Shown: positions 26,595 through 34,755 of the stretch, piece after piece
Numbering within the stretch: position 1 is the first letter of the stretch
How the letters are laid out: every line of letters starts with the position of its first letter
NCBI GenBank assembly: GCA_002631855.1
Contig: NTLF01000017.1
Coordinates: 496,001 to 560,000 of the forward strand
Length of the DNA stretch: 64,000 nucleotides
Source of the DNA: Zunongwangia sp. ESRF-bin46
Lineage (GTDB): Bacteria > Bacteroidota > Bacteroidia > Flavobacteriales > Flavobacteriaceae
Direction of reading: 5' to 3'
Program-made: the position numbers and the translations under genes
Notes under the pieces: generated by a model
What the model saw: the letters and a program-made list of their open reading frames with translations, nothing else
What the model was told of the DNA's origin: nothing
Databases searched by the model: none

Positions 26595-28115
26595 ATGAGC
26601 GTTAAAATCATTTATAGACCCGTTAAAAAAAATGATACCAAAGGTTATTTAAAGGTACGAGTAATTGAAAATAGAAAAACGAGTATTAAAACTTTGGGAA
26701 TTAAAGTTAGTGGAAAAAACTGGTTAGAGGATAAACAAAGGGTAAGTAAGTCAGAACCCAACGCAGATAAAATAAATGAAAAAATACAGGATGTACTAAG
26801 GAATTTGAACAAACACGACACCCCTACCCAAGCCCTAAAGACGACAAATAAGACTATACTAACATTTTATGACGAAATAATTGAAACAACGCTAAATAAC
26901 GGTACAAAGTTAAAATATATTGATATTAGAAATAGATTTGAAGCGTATTTGAATGAAAACGGATATAACGATTTGAAGCTATCACAACTCACACCACAAC
27001 ACGTTAACGCATTCCATACATATATCCGTACTTCGGGGTCAGCGAACAATACTGCAAATTACAATATAAAGAGTTTTAAAGCCATTATAAACAAGGCTAT
27101 TAAATCGGGGTTGGTTAGTTATGTTAACGACCCTTTTAGCTTGTTAAAGCTAAAATATACCCCTACCCAAAATAGGACGTTGACAGATAAAGAAGTGAGT
27201 AAGTTAATTGATGCCAGTTTTAAAGATGACAGGAAAAAAATGAAAAGTAATTTAGGTGTCAGTTATGAAGAGTTTAGGGATATTTTCCTTTTTCAATTAT
27301 TCACACAGGGATTAAGATGTTCGGACGTTCAGTTGTTGCGTTGGAACGATATTAAGAATATAGATGGTGTGTTGATAATGGACTACACGCAATATAAGAC
27401 AAAGAAAAAGATGAGGTTACGGCTAACCCTTGTTGCATTAAAAATGCTTAACCGTAGGTTATCCAAATTAAATGAAACTTTTTCAGATAAATTACTGGGG
27501 TTAGAATTGAAAAGGGAGCGCCTTAAGGATGTTTTACACAACCAAAAGGAAAACATAAATAAGGTAAATAATGAAATTGAATTAAGAAAGGTACAGGATG
27601 CTTGGAACAAGGTTAAAGGGGTTAATAGTAAAGACGAGTTTAAACAATTTCAAAAGGTTTTCTGGGAGCGAGCTGGAGGGTTAACAATTGATTATGCAAA
27701 GACACAAATAAAGGAAACTGAAAAAGAAATATATAAGCTGTATGCAGATACAATCGATGGTATAGAAAAGCCTAACAGCTTTGTATTTCACTTTTTAAAT
27801 GATGATGATTTTACAAACTATAAAGATGGTGCTAACCTAACAGAATTGCAGTATAAACGCCTAACGGGTACAAGGGCATATTACAATATCATTTTAAAAA
27901 AGATAGCAAAACAATGCGGGATAAAGATAAACCTAACTTCACACGTTGCAAGGCACACCTATACACAGTTACTTTTAAATAATAATGCGGATTTGGTCGC
28001 TGTCAGTCAGTCGTTAGGACATAGCCATATTTCAACTACCCAAACCTATATACAGCAACTACCAAATAACAGCCTATTGGATTTGAACGATACTTTAAAC
28101 GACACTTTTAATTAA
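26595..28115 (+). CDS. Tyrosine recombinase (element integrase) with coiled-coil insertion
   Basis: A 506-residue integrase. An Arm-type DNA-binding domain (IIYRPVKKNDTKGYLKVRV) is followed by a SAM-like core-binding domain (LTFYDEIIETTL to about 175) and the catalytic domain. Catalytic residues are Arg241 (GLRCSD), His450/Arg453 (HVARH), His476 (LGHSH) and Tyr485 (TQTYIQ). Between Arg241 and the HxxR box lie 209 residues, about 110 more than usual, largely a charged coiled coil. The frame extends back to 26526 through the arm repeat, but the family start MSVKIIYRP at 26595 is preferred. It should catalyse insertion into and excision from comM. Confidence 0.93.
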   Translation: MSVKIIYRPVKKNDTKGYLKVRVIENRKTSIKTLGIKVSGKNWLEDKQRVSKSEPNADKINEKIQDVLRNLNKHDTPTQALKTTNKTILTFYDEIIETTLNNGTKLKYIDIRNRFEAYLNENGYNDLKLSQLTPQHVNAFHTYIRTSGSANNTANYNIKSFKAIINKAIKSGLVSYVNDPFSLLKLKYTPTQNRTLTDKEVSKLIDASFKDDRKKMKSNLGVSYEEFRDIFLFQLFTQGLRCSDVQLLRWNDIKNIDGVLIMDYTQYKTKKKMRLRLTLVALKMLNRRLSKLNETFSDKLLGLELKRERLKDVLHNQKENINKVNNEIELRKVQDAWNKVKGVNSKDEFKQFQKVFWERAGGLTIDYAKTQIKETEKEIYKLYADTIDGIEKPNSFVFHFLNDDDFTNYKDGANLTELQYKRLTGTRAYYNIILKKIAKQCGIKINLTSHVARHTYTQLLLNNNADLVAVSQSLGHSHISTTQTYIQQLPNNSLLDLNDTLNDTFN

Positions 28116-28117
28116 AA

Positions 28118-28140
28118 AAGGGTACTAATAAAGTACCCTT
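28118..28140 (-). terminator. Terminator between integrase and the 71-aa gene
   Basis: AAGGGTAC (28118-28125) pairs with GTACCCTT (28133-28140) around a 7-nt loop. The T-run follows on the minus strand, so it best ends the 28166-28381 transcript. The stem could also slow plus-strand transcription from the integrase. Confidence 0.7.
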
Positions 28141-28165
28141 AAATTAAACCCATTTGATAATATCC

Positions 28166-28381
28166 TTACATCATTATAACATCGATATACTCCCCATCAT
28201 TACCTATATGGGTTTCTATTCTTTGTTTTTCTCCGTTTGATGTAGTTACTATTTGTTCAATTATTGTACATCCAATTGTACGCCATCCTACTGTAACCCC
28301 TATATTAGGCGAATTTCTAACTGTTTGTACTGTCCATCCTTTGTTAACGGTATTACCGTTATTACTTTTAGCTTTAAGCAT
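28166..28381 (-). CDS. Small element protein, unknown
   Basis: A 71-residue hydrophilic protein of no recognised family, with a beta-like pattern (TVGWRTIGCTIIEQIVTT). It follows the polymerase gene by 129 bp on the same strand and ends at a good terminator 26 bp downstream. That placement is the main reason to believe it is a real gene. Confidence 0.5.
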   Translation of the reverse strand: MLKAKSNNGNTVNKGWTVQTVRNSPNIGVTVGWRTIGCTIIEQIVTTSNGEKQRIETHIGNDGEYIDVIMM

Positions 28382-28510
28382 ATTAAATAATTTTAAAATT
28401 TATATTACAAATATAAGAAAAATTTATATATACCCGTTTTTCAATAGACAATGTAAATAGTTTTACATCAAATGTTAAATTTTGCGAAGTTGTGTCACAC
28501 CTTGTTTTTT

Positions 28511-31201
28511 TTAGGCAGTTTTTTCCAAATATTCAATTAAATCATAGGTTTTATCTTTTTCCTTTGGCTCTGGTTCTGGTAAAACACCATCGATTGTACC
28601 GTTAAGGAAATCCAGTATGCCATCCCCGTACTCCATTTTCATTTTGTCTATTTTCCTTTCTTGATTTAACGGCAAATCGTTGTTAAAGTACGATACGTGG
28701 TAACGGTAATTGTTTAAATCGATTGGTAGAACAAAGTTTTTTAAGTCTTTTTCCACCACTAAAATAGCATCGTGTAAACGGTACGTATGTATATCATTTT
28801 CGTTAATTAGCATTTGATAGGCAAATATTGCATCCGCTTCCTTTTCGGTCATTAATTCAAATACTTTTCCTTTTTCGCTTTGCGCTGTAAGTTGTGCCAA
28901 CTCTAAGGCTTTATTGGCTGTATAACCGCAATCGATATAAATTGCTTTGGCTTCATTTATGGTTAGTTGGTGGTTATTTAAAGCCATATTGTATAACGTT
29001 TTCGCCTTACTTCGAGATATACCCCTTTTATCCATTAAATTTTCATATACTTTAAGTCCTATATCGGTATTAATTATTTTATCCATCGCTTGCGGACTTG
29101 AGGAAGTAATATCAATTTCAATTAGCTTAAGGGGTAGTACTTCTCTTAGTGTTGAGGGCAAAGCCGTTAAGGGTGTGTATTCTCTATTTTTAATAGCTTT
29201 CTTTTTGAAATTTTTGCCCTCTTTACTGAAAATAAAACCAATTGCATTAATCATTTTCTCTTTATTGTTTTTTATGTTTTGATTATGGGTAAATGTACCC
29301 TTTGTATCCAACTCATTGTAAGCGTTTTTAATGGTCTTTTTTAACTTCTTAAGCTCTTTGTCGGTTAAGGTTATATTGAATTCCTTACAACTTTTTAAAA
29401 TGCTATTTGTAGCATTCCTAACCCTATGTGATTTGTCGTTAAACAACGATTTATAAAGTTGGCTGTTGTGAAACAATTCATATAGTTTCAATTGCCTATT
29501 TATTTTATCTGTAAACATCCCATTTTTCACCTTATATATTGAATATAAATAGTGCCAGTCATCAATAAGACTAATTAAGTTATCATATATCATTTTACCA
29601 CCGTAAAGCCTTTCAGATTGTTCTATTTGCTTTGTAGTTAGTTGTTCGTTGAGGTGGTCAGTTGAGGTATTTACCCTAAAGAATTTGTCCAGTGAGCTGT
29701 AAAATTCATTTACATAAAGTCTTTTATTATTTAGCTTTTCAGAAATTGGATTATTTGGTATTTTTTTTAATAAATATGCTGTAAGATATTCTATTAAATA
29801 AGTGTAGTTGAAACCCTCTTGATTATTGCCTTTAGCATTGTATTTCACGTAATTATAACGCTTTATTAATTCCTTACTATCCAATTCCATTAAGTTAGTT
29901 AAACGTTCCTTAAATGGCCTCTTGTCGGCTTTGTGGTTAAGTATTGGATTATCATACTTTTTCAATTCAAATCCGTAGTTTCTGAATGACTCTATAAGTA
30001 CGCTATCGTTATACAGTTGCCAGTCGTTAACGGCTTGGATAACTGGTGCGATTAAATACCCTCTGTTAACGTATTTCTGTTTGGTTATGGTAGGGTCGTC
30101 ATAGTGATAGTTAGATTGTTGTAAACGGCTTTCCGCATCCCTTACATTCTTTAGATATTCCTTATACTTTTCATTTAATTCAGCTCTTGAAATGGGGTAG
30201 CTTATATTTTTTTGTTTTTTGTTGATAAATAAAGCATTTTCAATACCATTTCTGCCACGTCCGTAGGCTTGTACTGCATTGTTAACGCTTACTTTATATG
30301 CGTCTTTAGACTGGTCGCTAATAATTGCTATACTACATTTTTTTTCAATGTCAAACCCAGCAAAATAAGCACTTGAGCAAATTAATAATTCACAGTCAAA
30401 TAAGTCTTTATCATTAATGTTATTACCTCTGTTATAAGGTGCAATTTTTATATCTAAATTTTTTCCAACAAGGTTTTTAACTTTACCATCTTTATCCATT
30501 TTATGGTAGTTTTTATCATTTGTGAAAATGACAACTAAATTACCCTTGTTTTTTTCTATATTAATGAAGCTATGTAAGTCCTTTGCATTGGTACTGTAAT
30601 GTATTGTCTTTGTCGGCTCATTTGTCCTTTGTACTTTAATGTAGTCCAATGTAATAGCTTTAGGTATGTCGATATACTTATATATTGGTGTTGCCGTTGA
30701 AAGGGTAAAAAAGGCTTGCCATTCATTATAGATTAACTCCATAAATGCCCCCATTGTCTGACGGTATGTATTATCGGTGCTATATGCGTGCGACTCATCG
30801 ATAAATACGGGGATTTGAATTAATTTATTGTACAGATTTTTTTTGGTGTCAGCTAGTTTTATTATTTGCTCTGGTGTGGTGTTTATTATCGCATTTTTGC
30901 CACCTTTAGCAAAGTAACTTATTACTTGTTCCCAGTCATTTAGACTATCTTCAAAATATATAAAGAATTGCCTATCACTTTTGAAAGTTTTTCTCTTATC
31001 CTCTTTTCCCTTAATCATACCAACATTTGGGCTAATTATAAGCCTATTTCCGTTGGTTGTGTTAAATATTGCTGTTGTAGCACCTATCCCAGTACTACCC
31101 TTTAAAATGTACTTACTTCCGTAAAAAGTGATAACTTCCTTTAGTGCTTCCCCTTTAAGGTATTTACTGTCAAATTTTATTATTTTTTCATTTCTATTCA
31201 T
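28511..31201 (-). CDS. Helicase-polymerase fusion, TV-Pol-like replication protein
   Basis: An 896-residue protein in two parts. Residues 30-330 are helicase-like: a P-loop variant GSTGIGATT (35-43, Ala41 where Lys is expected), DESH (135-138), STATP (168-172) and QAYGRGRNG (311-319). Residues 690-835 carry three spaced motifs of family A/T7-type polymerases. Motif A is EIDITSSSPQ (Asp697), motif B is RSKAKTLYNM (Arg730, Lys734, Tyr737) and motif C is RLHDAILVV (His810-Asp811). Motif spacing (33 and 80) is shorter than in T7 or Pol I, as in the minimal TV-Pol group of mobile-element and Sputnik-virophage polymerases. It is probably the element's replicase; primase activity is possible. Confidence 0.7.
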   Translation of the reverse strand: MNRNEKIIKFDSKYLKGEALKEVITFYGSKYILKGSTGIGATTAIFNTTNGNRLIISPNVGMIKGKEDKRKTFKSDRQFFIYFEDSLNDWEQVISYFAKGGKNAIINTTPEQIIKLADTKKNLYNKLIQIPVFIDESHAYSTDNTYRQTMGAFMELIYNEWQAFFTLSTATPIYKYIDIPKAITLDYIKVQRTNEPTKTIHYSTNAKDLHSFINIEKNKGNLVVIFTNDKNYHKMDKDGKVKNLVGKNLDIKIAPYNRGNNINDKDLFDCELLICSSAYFAGFDIEKKCSIAIISDQSKDAYKVSVNNAVQAYGRGRNGIENALFINKKQKNISYPISRAELNEKYKEYLKNVRDAESRLQQSNYHYDDPTITKQKYVNRGYLIAPVIQAVNDWQLYNDSVLIESFRNYGFELKKYDNPILNHKADKRPFKERLTNLMELDSKELIKRYNYVKYNAKGNNQEGFNYTYLIEYLTAYLLKKIPNNPISEKLNNKRLYVNEFYSSLDKFFRVNTSTDHLNEQLTTKQIEQSERLYGGKMIYDNLISLIDDWHYLYSIYKVKNGMFTDKINRQLKLYELFHNSQLYKSLFNDKSHRVRNATNSILKSCKEFNITLTDKELKKLKKTIKNAYNELDTKGTFTHNQNIKNNKEKMINAIGFIFSKEGKNFKKKAIKNREYTPLTALPSTLREVLPLKLIEIDITSSSPQAMDKIINTDIGLKVYENLMDKRGISRSKAKTLYNMALNNHQLTINEAKAIYIDCGYTANKALELAQLTAQSEKGKVFELMTEKEADAIFAYQMLINENDIHTYRLHDAILVVEKDLKNFVLPIDLNNYRYHVSYFNNDLPLNQERKIDKMKMEYGDGILDFLNGTIDGVLPEPEPKEKDKTYDLIEYLEKTA

Positions 31202-31261
31202 TTTTCATATTCATTTTTTTCTTTACCCCTTTAGTATTGCATTTTTTTGATATTTTGCGTA

Positions 31262-31373
31262 TATTTATTATAAAGGAGATGGCGTTTAACCGTGTTATTT
31301 TCAATGTCTTGCAGAATTAAATAGGTTATAAAAATTTGGGATGTGATATATAGTGTATTACATCCTTTTTTTT
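31262..31373 (+). ncRNA. Candidate regulatory RNA upstream of the replication gene
   Basis: A strong plus-strand terminator (31339-31373) stands between two minus-strand genes with no plus-strand gene before it. The 80 bp upstream could be a short transcript, antisense to the leader of the replication gene. That is a usual place for copy-control RNAs. It includes AAAGGAG directly abutting an ATG of a 13-codon frame (MAFNRV...), which is too close to be a normal ribosome site. No clear promoter was found. Confidence 0.35.
31339..31373 (+). terminator. Strong intrinsic terminator, plus strand
   Basis: GGATGT (31339-31344) pairs with ACATCC (31360-31365). The helix extends inward to about 11 pairs with two G-U pairs, and eight Ts follow (31366-31373). 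On the minus strand the T-run is poor, so it works rightwards. Confidence 0.8.
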
Positions 31374-31378
31374 ATGCC

Positions 31379-31660
31379 TTATACATCCAGTACGCAATGT
31401 TTGTATGCTTTTCGGAACTCTTGCATCATATAATATCGATACGTCCTTATACTATCATATTGCGGATGCTCTGTTGGTGGTAATGGATGTATGTTATTTA
31501 CCCAGTATTTGCGCAACTCTTTGAACGCTTTGTCTTTATTTCCGTAACGGTTCAGGAACTCCAGTACAATTAATGTATATTTCCTTTTAGCGTGTTTCAT
31601 TTCCTTTAGGGGGATGGTGCTACCCCATTTATTTTCATTTTCGATTTTATATATTTCCAT
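31379..31660 (-). CDS. Small basic element protein, unknown
   Basis: A 93-residue protein, charged and helical, rich in Lys, Tyr and Arg (KHAKRKYTLIVLEFLNRYG, ending YKHCVLDV). No domain was recognised. It precedes the helicase-polymerase gene on the same strand and follows the origin-like region, so it could be an accessory replication protein. This is inferred from position. Confidence 0.6.
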   Translation of the reverse strand: MEIYKIENENKWGSTIPLKEMKHAKRKYTLIVLEFLNRYGNKDKAFKELRKYWVNNIHPLPPTEHPQYDSIRTYRYYMMQEFRKAYKHCVLDV

Positions 31661-32172
31661 ATTTTTTATTTTAATAATGTCCTATACTTATAAGTATTTG
31701 TAAAAAACCAATAAGTAAAGTGATACTACTTCTTTTTTTCTATCTTTTCAACTATGTACCTAAAATAGAGACGGTTAAATATGGTTTGTGTTGGTGTTGT
31801 TTTGTGGTGTTAGTCAACACCATATTTAAAATAGGGTAAACAACCCTATTCTTTTATATATAGTAGTTTACAAGGGTTTTACACCCCCCGTGCGCACCCA
31901 ATTGATATATAACAATTAAGAGTCAGCACGCTACCTGAATAACACCTTTAATGGGTTAAATATTTATATCAATTTAGAATTATTCTAAATAATAAAATAC
32001 ATTGTAGATAGTAAAATTATCACACACCAAAAAAATATAGTGATATTTACAGTAATTATATTAATAACAAGGGTTAACGAGATTTTTACAGCCCCCCGTC
32101 CTAAATGGTGTAGTTTTAAAAAAGTAAGTATAATTTTGATTAAGTTATTTAAAATAACTTGATAGTATTACA
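31661..32172. other. Non-coding region with repeats, candidate replication origin
   Basis: There is no gene over 500 bp. The region contains an 11-bp inverted repeat TTAAATATGGT/ACCATATTTAA (31775-31785, 31819-31829) with a smaller GGTGTT/AACACC hairpin inside. A hairpin AATAGGGT/ACCCTATT (31830-31850) follows. Two copies of a composite motif ACAAGGGTT...TTTACA(G)CCCCCCGT lie at 31870-31891 and 32067-32099, flanking a very AT-rich stretch of about 175 bp. Repeats around an AT-rich core upstream of a replicase gene suit an origin, but an oriT or operator array is also possible. Confidence 0.45.
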
Positions 32173-32400
32173 TTAAGAATTAATAAGGAAAAAAAATTCT
32201 GATAATTTAAGATTACGGGCATCACAAATCTTCTTTAATGTATTAACAGGAATCCTATACCCGTCTTTCTGTAAAATCTTTCTGACAGTACTTTCTTCAA
32301 TAAAATGGTCTAAGGCAAAAGCTCTATTACTTTTAGACTTTTCAATCCAATTTATAGCAATATAATTACAGATTTTCTTATTAATATCATCTTTGACCAT
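32173..32400 (-). CDS. XRE-like helix-turn-helix regulator
   Basis: A 75-residue single-domain DNA-binding protein. The helices SNRAFALDHFIEESTVRKIL and VNTLKKICDARNLKLSEFF follow the Cro/CI (XRE) pattern of helix 2-turn-helix 3 and a C-terminal packing helix. It diverges from the lipoprotein gene, with 89 bp between them that hold a dyad TTGCG...CGCA (about 32432-32451). It probably represses its own and the neighbouring promoter, and perhaps element transfer or replication. Confidence 0.75.
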   Translation of the reverse strand: MVKDDINKKICNYIAINWIEKSKSNRAFALDHFIEESTVRKILQKDGYRIPVNTLKKICDARNLKLSEFFFLINS

Positions 32401-32489
32401 TTAACAAAAAAAGAACTTACTATTCTTTAAATTGCGGTCGTTCGAGCGCATTAATATATTTTCACTATATTTAGCGTAAATTTCAGCAA

Positions 32490-33368
32490 GTGAAAAATAT
32501 ATTATTACTTTCTTTAGTTATTATTTCAATTTTTTTTTGGAATTGTAAATCTAATAAGCAATCTAACTTACCAGAGGATATTGCAGGCTTTCAGCTCTTA
32601 CCAAATGAAAAAGCTGCCATTGTCCGATTCAAAAATATAGAATATGATATGGTGTCTTCAATTAATTTCAGTCACTTAGATTCTGACGAAATAATTAATC
32701 TTCTTACAGATGAATTAGAACACGGAGGTAAATTAAAAGATTTGACAGAAATAGATAAAAACTTAAATTATCCACTATACTTGGTAATATACAATTACGA
32801 TGTAATAGAGTCTGGAATGGAATATAGTGAAGGATTATATCTGAAATATTTAGCTGTCTTAGACAAAACTAAAAAGCTATATACTGTAAAAAAGATACTT
32901 TATTCAGAGCCGTCTATGGACGGTAGGATTAAAAATGCTTCAATACTTGAAGCAAAAAAAGATAAGTCCATTTCAAAGGATTTTAGTGATAAAGAAGAAA
33001 TAAATAATTATTGCAATTTATCTACAAACTCAGCTTTTAAATTTTTAACAGAAAACAGCCCATTCAAATTCGGGAATAATAGTATTGTTGAATTTCAAAA
33101 AAAATATAATTATCAAACAGAAAGTTGGCGTGAAAGCAATGTAATAATTAATGGCGGATTTGATTCTTCTAAAAGATTGAGAGGTAGTTACTACATTGAC
33201 GGTAATTTTATATTTATTGAAAATTTAATAGCTATAAATGGAAATTTTGACGCAAGTAAAAACATAAAAGTTTTTGGTAGATTAAAAATACAATGCAATG
33301 GTGATATTACGGGGACTTTAAGGGATATCAATGGAAACAGGAAGGATTTAGTAATAAAATTTAAATAA
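32490..33368 (+). CDS. Element-borne lipoprotein with C-terminal repeats
   Basis: A 292-residue protein starting at GTG with a lipoprotein signal (MKNILLLSLVIISIFFWNCKSN). No known domain. The C terminus has at least two copies of an INGxFDxSKxxxxxxxI-type repeat (INGGFDSSKRLRGSYYI and INGNFDASKNIKVFG), with a third weaker one (CNGDITGTL), a beta-helix-like pattern. It begins a three-gene plus-strand group whose base composition is more AT-rich than the chromosome. It looks like cargo; its role is unknown. Confidence 0.65.
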   Translation: MKNILLLSLVIISIFFWNCKSNKQSNLPEDIAGFQLLPNEKAAIVRFKNIEYDMVSSINFSHLDSDEIINLLTDELEHGGKLKDLTEIDKNLNYPLYLVIYNYDVIESGMEYSEGLYLKYLAVLDKTKKLYTVKKILYSEPSMDGRIKNASILEAKKDKSISKDFSDKEEINNYCNLSTNSAFKFLTENSPFKFGNNSIVEFQKKYNYQTESWRESNVIINGGFDSSKRLRGSYYIDGNFIFIENLIAINGNFDASKNIKVFGRLKIQCNGDITGTLRDINGNRKDLVIKFK

Positions 33369-33377
33369 ACACAGGAT

Positions 33378-33782
33378 ATGTCTTTAAATAACGAGTTTAA
33401 GCCGACAACAATCACAATCGCTCAACATTTTTTACTCTATCAACTTATCTATAGCTTTATAGTTTTCTATTTTCAAATTAAAAATGATATGTTTGAAACA
33501 AATATCCAGATATATCTTCTAATACTAAATATTGCTTTAGTAATTGGAGCTTTATATCAATTGCAAATTGGTAAATCCTTGATGATTGATATTTATACTG
33601 TTTTTTCTTTGATAGGTTTTTTGTTTTACTCAACAGGTGCATCAGGAGAAATTTTTAATGAAACCCCAATTGTATATCTGGATGTATGGGTGTTTACATT
33701 CACTTCACTATTACCCCTTTTGGTTTTTCCTTTTGTGTATAATCAAACTGCACAAAAATATTTCAAAGAAATATCAGATTAA
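33378..33782 (+). CDS. Four-helix membrane protein, element cargo
   Basis: A 134-residue hydrophobic protein with about four transmembrane segments (near 15-35, 45-62, 70-88, 100-120) and a short cytoplasmic C-tail. It was not matched to any family. It begins 9 bp after the lipoprotein stop, so they are cotranscribed and possibly work together at the membrane. Confidence 0.6.
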   Translation: MSLNNEFKPTTITIAQHFLLYQLIYSFIVFYFQIKNDMFETNIQIYLLILNIALVIGALYQLQIGKSLMIDIYTVFSLIGFLFYSTGASGEIFNETPIVYLDVWVFTFTSLLPLLVFPFVYNQTAQKYFKEISD

Positions 33783-33799
33783 AATTTAAAAAATTAATT

Positions 33800-33928
33800 A
33801 TGAAAAAATTTTTAAAATTACTTTTGATTTCAATAATATTGACTCTTATTTTAAAAAGTTTGATTAATAATTTTGGCTACATTTTTCAAGATAATTCCGC
33901 CAAAAGTAATATAGAGAATTTAGGTTAA
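33800..33928 (+). CDS. Small single-helix membrane peptide
   Basis: A 42-residue frame (MKKFLKLLLISIILTLILKSL then a polar tail) starts 17 bp after the previous stop. It has a basic N terminus and one hydrophobic helix, like a small membrane peptide or signal sequence without a mature domain. It ends just before the convergent recombinase gene and could be a remnant of a longer gene. Confidence 0.45.
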   Translation: MKKFLKLLLISIILTLILKSLINNFGYIFQDNSAKSNIENLG

Positions 33929-33929
33929 A

Positions 33930-34544
33930 TCAAACTAAATTTAAAAGCACTTTTTTTACTTTCTGTACAGTTGATGGACTTACTTTACTTAGAGTTGCAG
34001 TATTGCGTATCGATTGCCCTCTATTAAGATGCTTCACAACTTCTTTATATTTTGCTAATACTTGTTTATCTGTTTCCTTACTGCCTTTAACACGACCTTT
34101 ATATGTGCCATTTGCTTTAGCAATAGCAATGCCCTCTTTTTGACGCTCTAACAGCGTTTCACGTTCCATTGTTGCTACGTTGGACATTACGGAAATAATA
34201 AGGTTAAAGACTTGATTTACTTTACCGTTGGTCATACTTTCGATACCTAGATTATCTACTTTTAGCGTTACTTTATTTTTATTGAAAAATTCAATAGTGC
34301 TTAGTATATCTAAGGTACTCCTCCCCAGGCGGTCAATGCTACTAACACTAATATAATTAACCTTACCGTCCTTTATTGCTTCAATTAGCTTACTACCTTG
34401 TTCCCTTTCACTAAATGCAATTGAACCACTCACAACGTCATTATAAAGATGTTCTCCTTTACATTGCTTTGCTAATTGTCTTTCTAACTTTTGATTGGGT
34501 GTTGAAATTCTGTTGTATCGAGCTTTCATATTTATTTGGTTCAA
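33930..34544 (-). CDS. Serine recombinase (resolvase/invertase family)
   Basis: A 204-residue serine recombinase. The N-terminal catalytic domain starts YNRISTPNQKLERQ, with the nucleophile Ser in RIST. SSIDRLGRSTLDI holds the catalytic arginines and the long helix has METLL-like ERETLLERQ. A C-terminal helix-turn-helix follows (SIRNTATLSKVSPSTVQKV). The frame opens at MNQINMK; the internal MKARYNR is the more usual family start. Alone it could resolve dimers or invert DNA. With the tyrosine integrase it makes a second recombination system in the element, possibly acting at the GT-rich region upstream. Confidence 0.9.
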   Translation of the reverse strand: MNQINMKARYNRISTPNQKLERQLAKQCKGEHLYNDVVSGSIAFSEREQGSKLIEAIKDGKVNYISVSSIDRLGRSTLDILSTIEFFNKNKVTLKVDNLGIESMTNGKVNQVFNLIISVMSNVATMERETLLERQKEGIAIAKANGTYKGRVKGSKETDKQVLAKYKEVVKHLNRGQSIRNTATLSKVSPSTVQKVKKVLLNLV

Positions 34545-34572
34545 ATTATTTAACTATCTCAAAAATAGAGAA

Positions 34573-34755
34573 TTAAAATAAATGTACCAAATATAGGGTG
34601 GTTATATTTAATACACTTATAAGATAGTAGATGTGTCCGACATTCAAAATAAAGTGTGTAGCAAATAGACTATAACCTAAAAACAATACAGCAAAAAATT
34701 TATACAAATTTCGTTTGCCACATCGACTGTTTACGCTTAACGTATATATGTACAC
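34573..34755 (-). CDS. Doubtful 60-aa hydrophobic frame
   Basis: The frame encodes a basic N-terminal half and a hydrophobic C-terminal half (FFAVLFLGYSLFATHFIL). It lies between the serine recombinase gene and the GT-rich region. There is no supporting homology and no clear ribosome site, so it may not be expressed. Confidence 0.2.
   Translation of the reverse strand: MYIYTLSVNSRCGKRNLYKFFAVLFLGYSLFATHFILNVGHIYYLISVLNITTLYLVHLF

Noticed and set aside
28511-31201. Reading the C terminus of the 896-aa protein as a reverse transcriptase or archaeo-eukaryotic primase
   Set aside because: There is no YxDD motif, and no DxD...sxH primase pattern; the three motifs fit the family A/T7 palm better.
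31777-31891. CRISPR-like repeats
   Set aside because: Only inverted repeats and two motif copies are present; no regular repeat-spacer pattern or cas gene.
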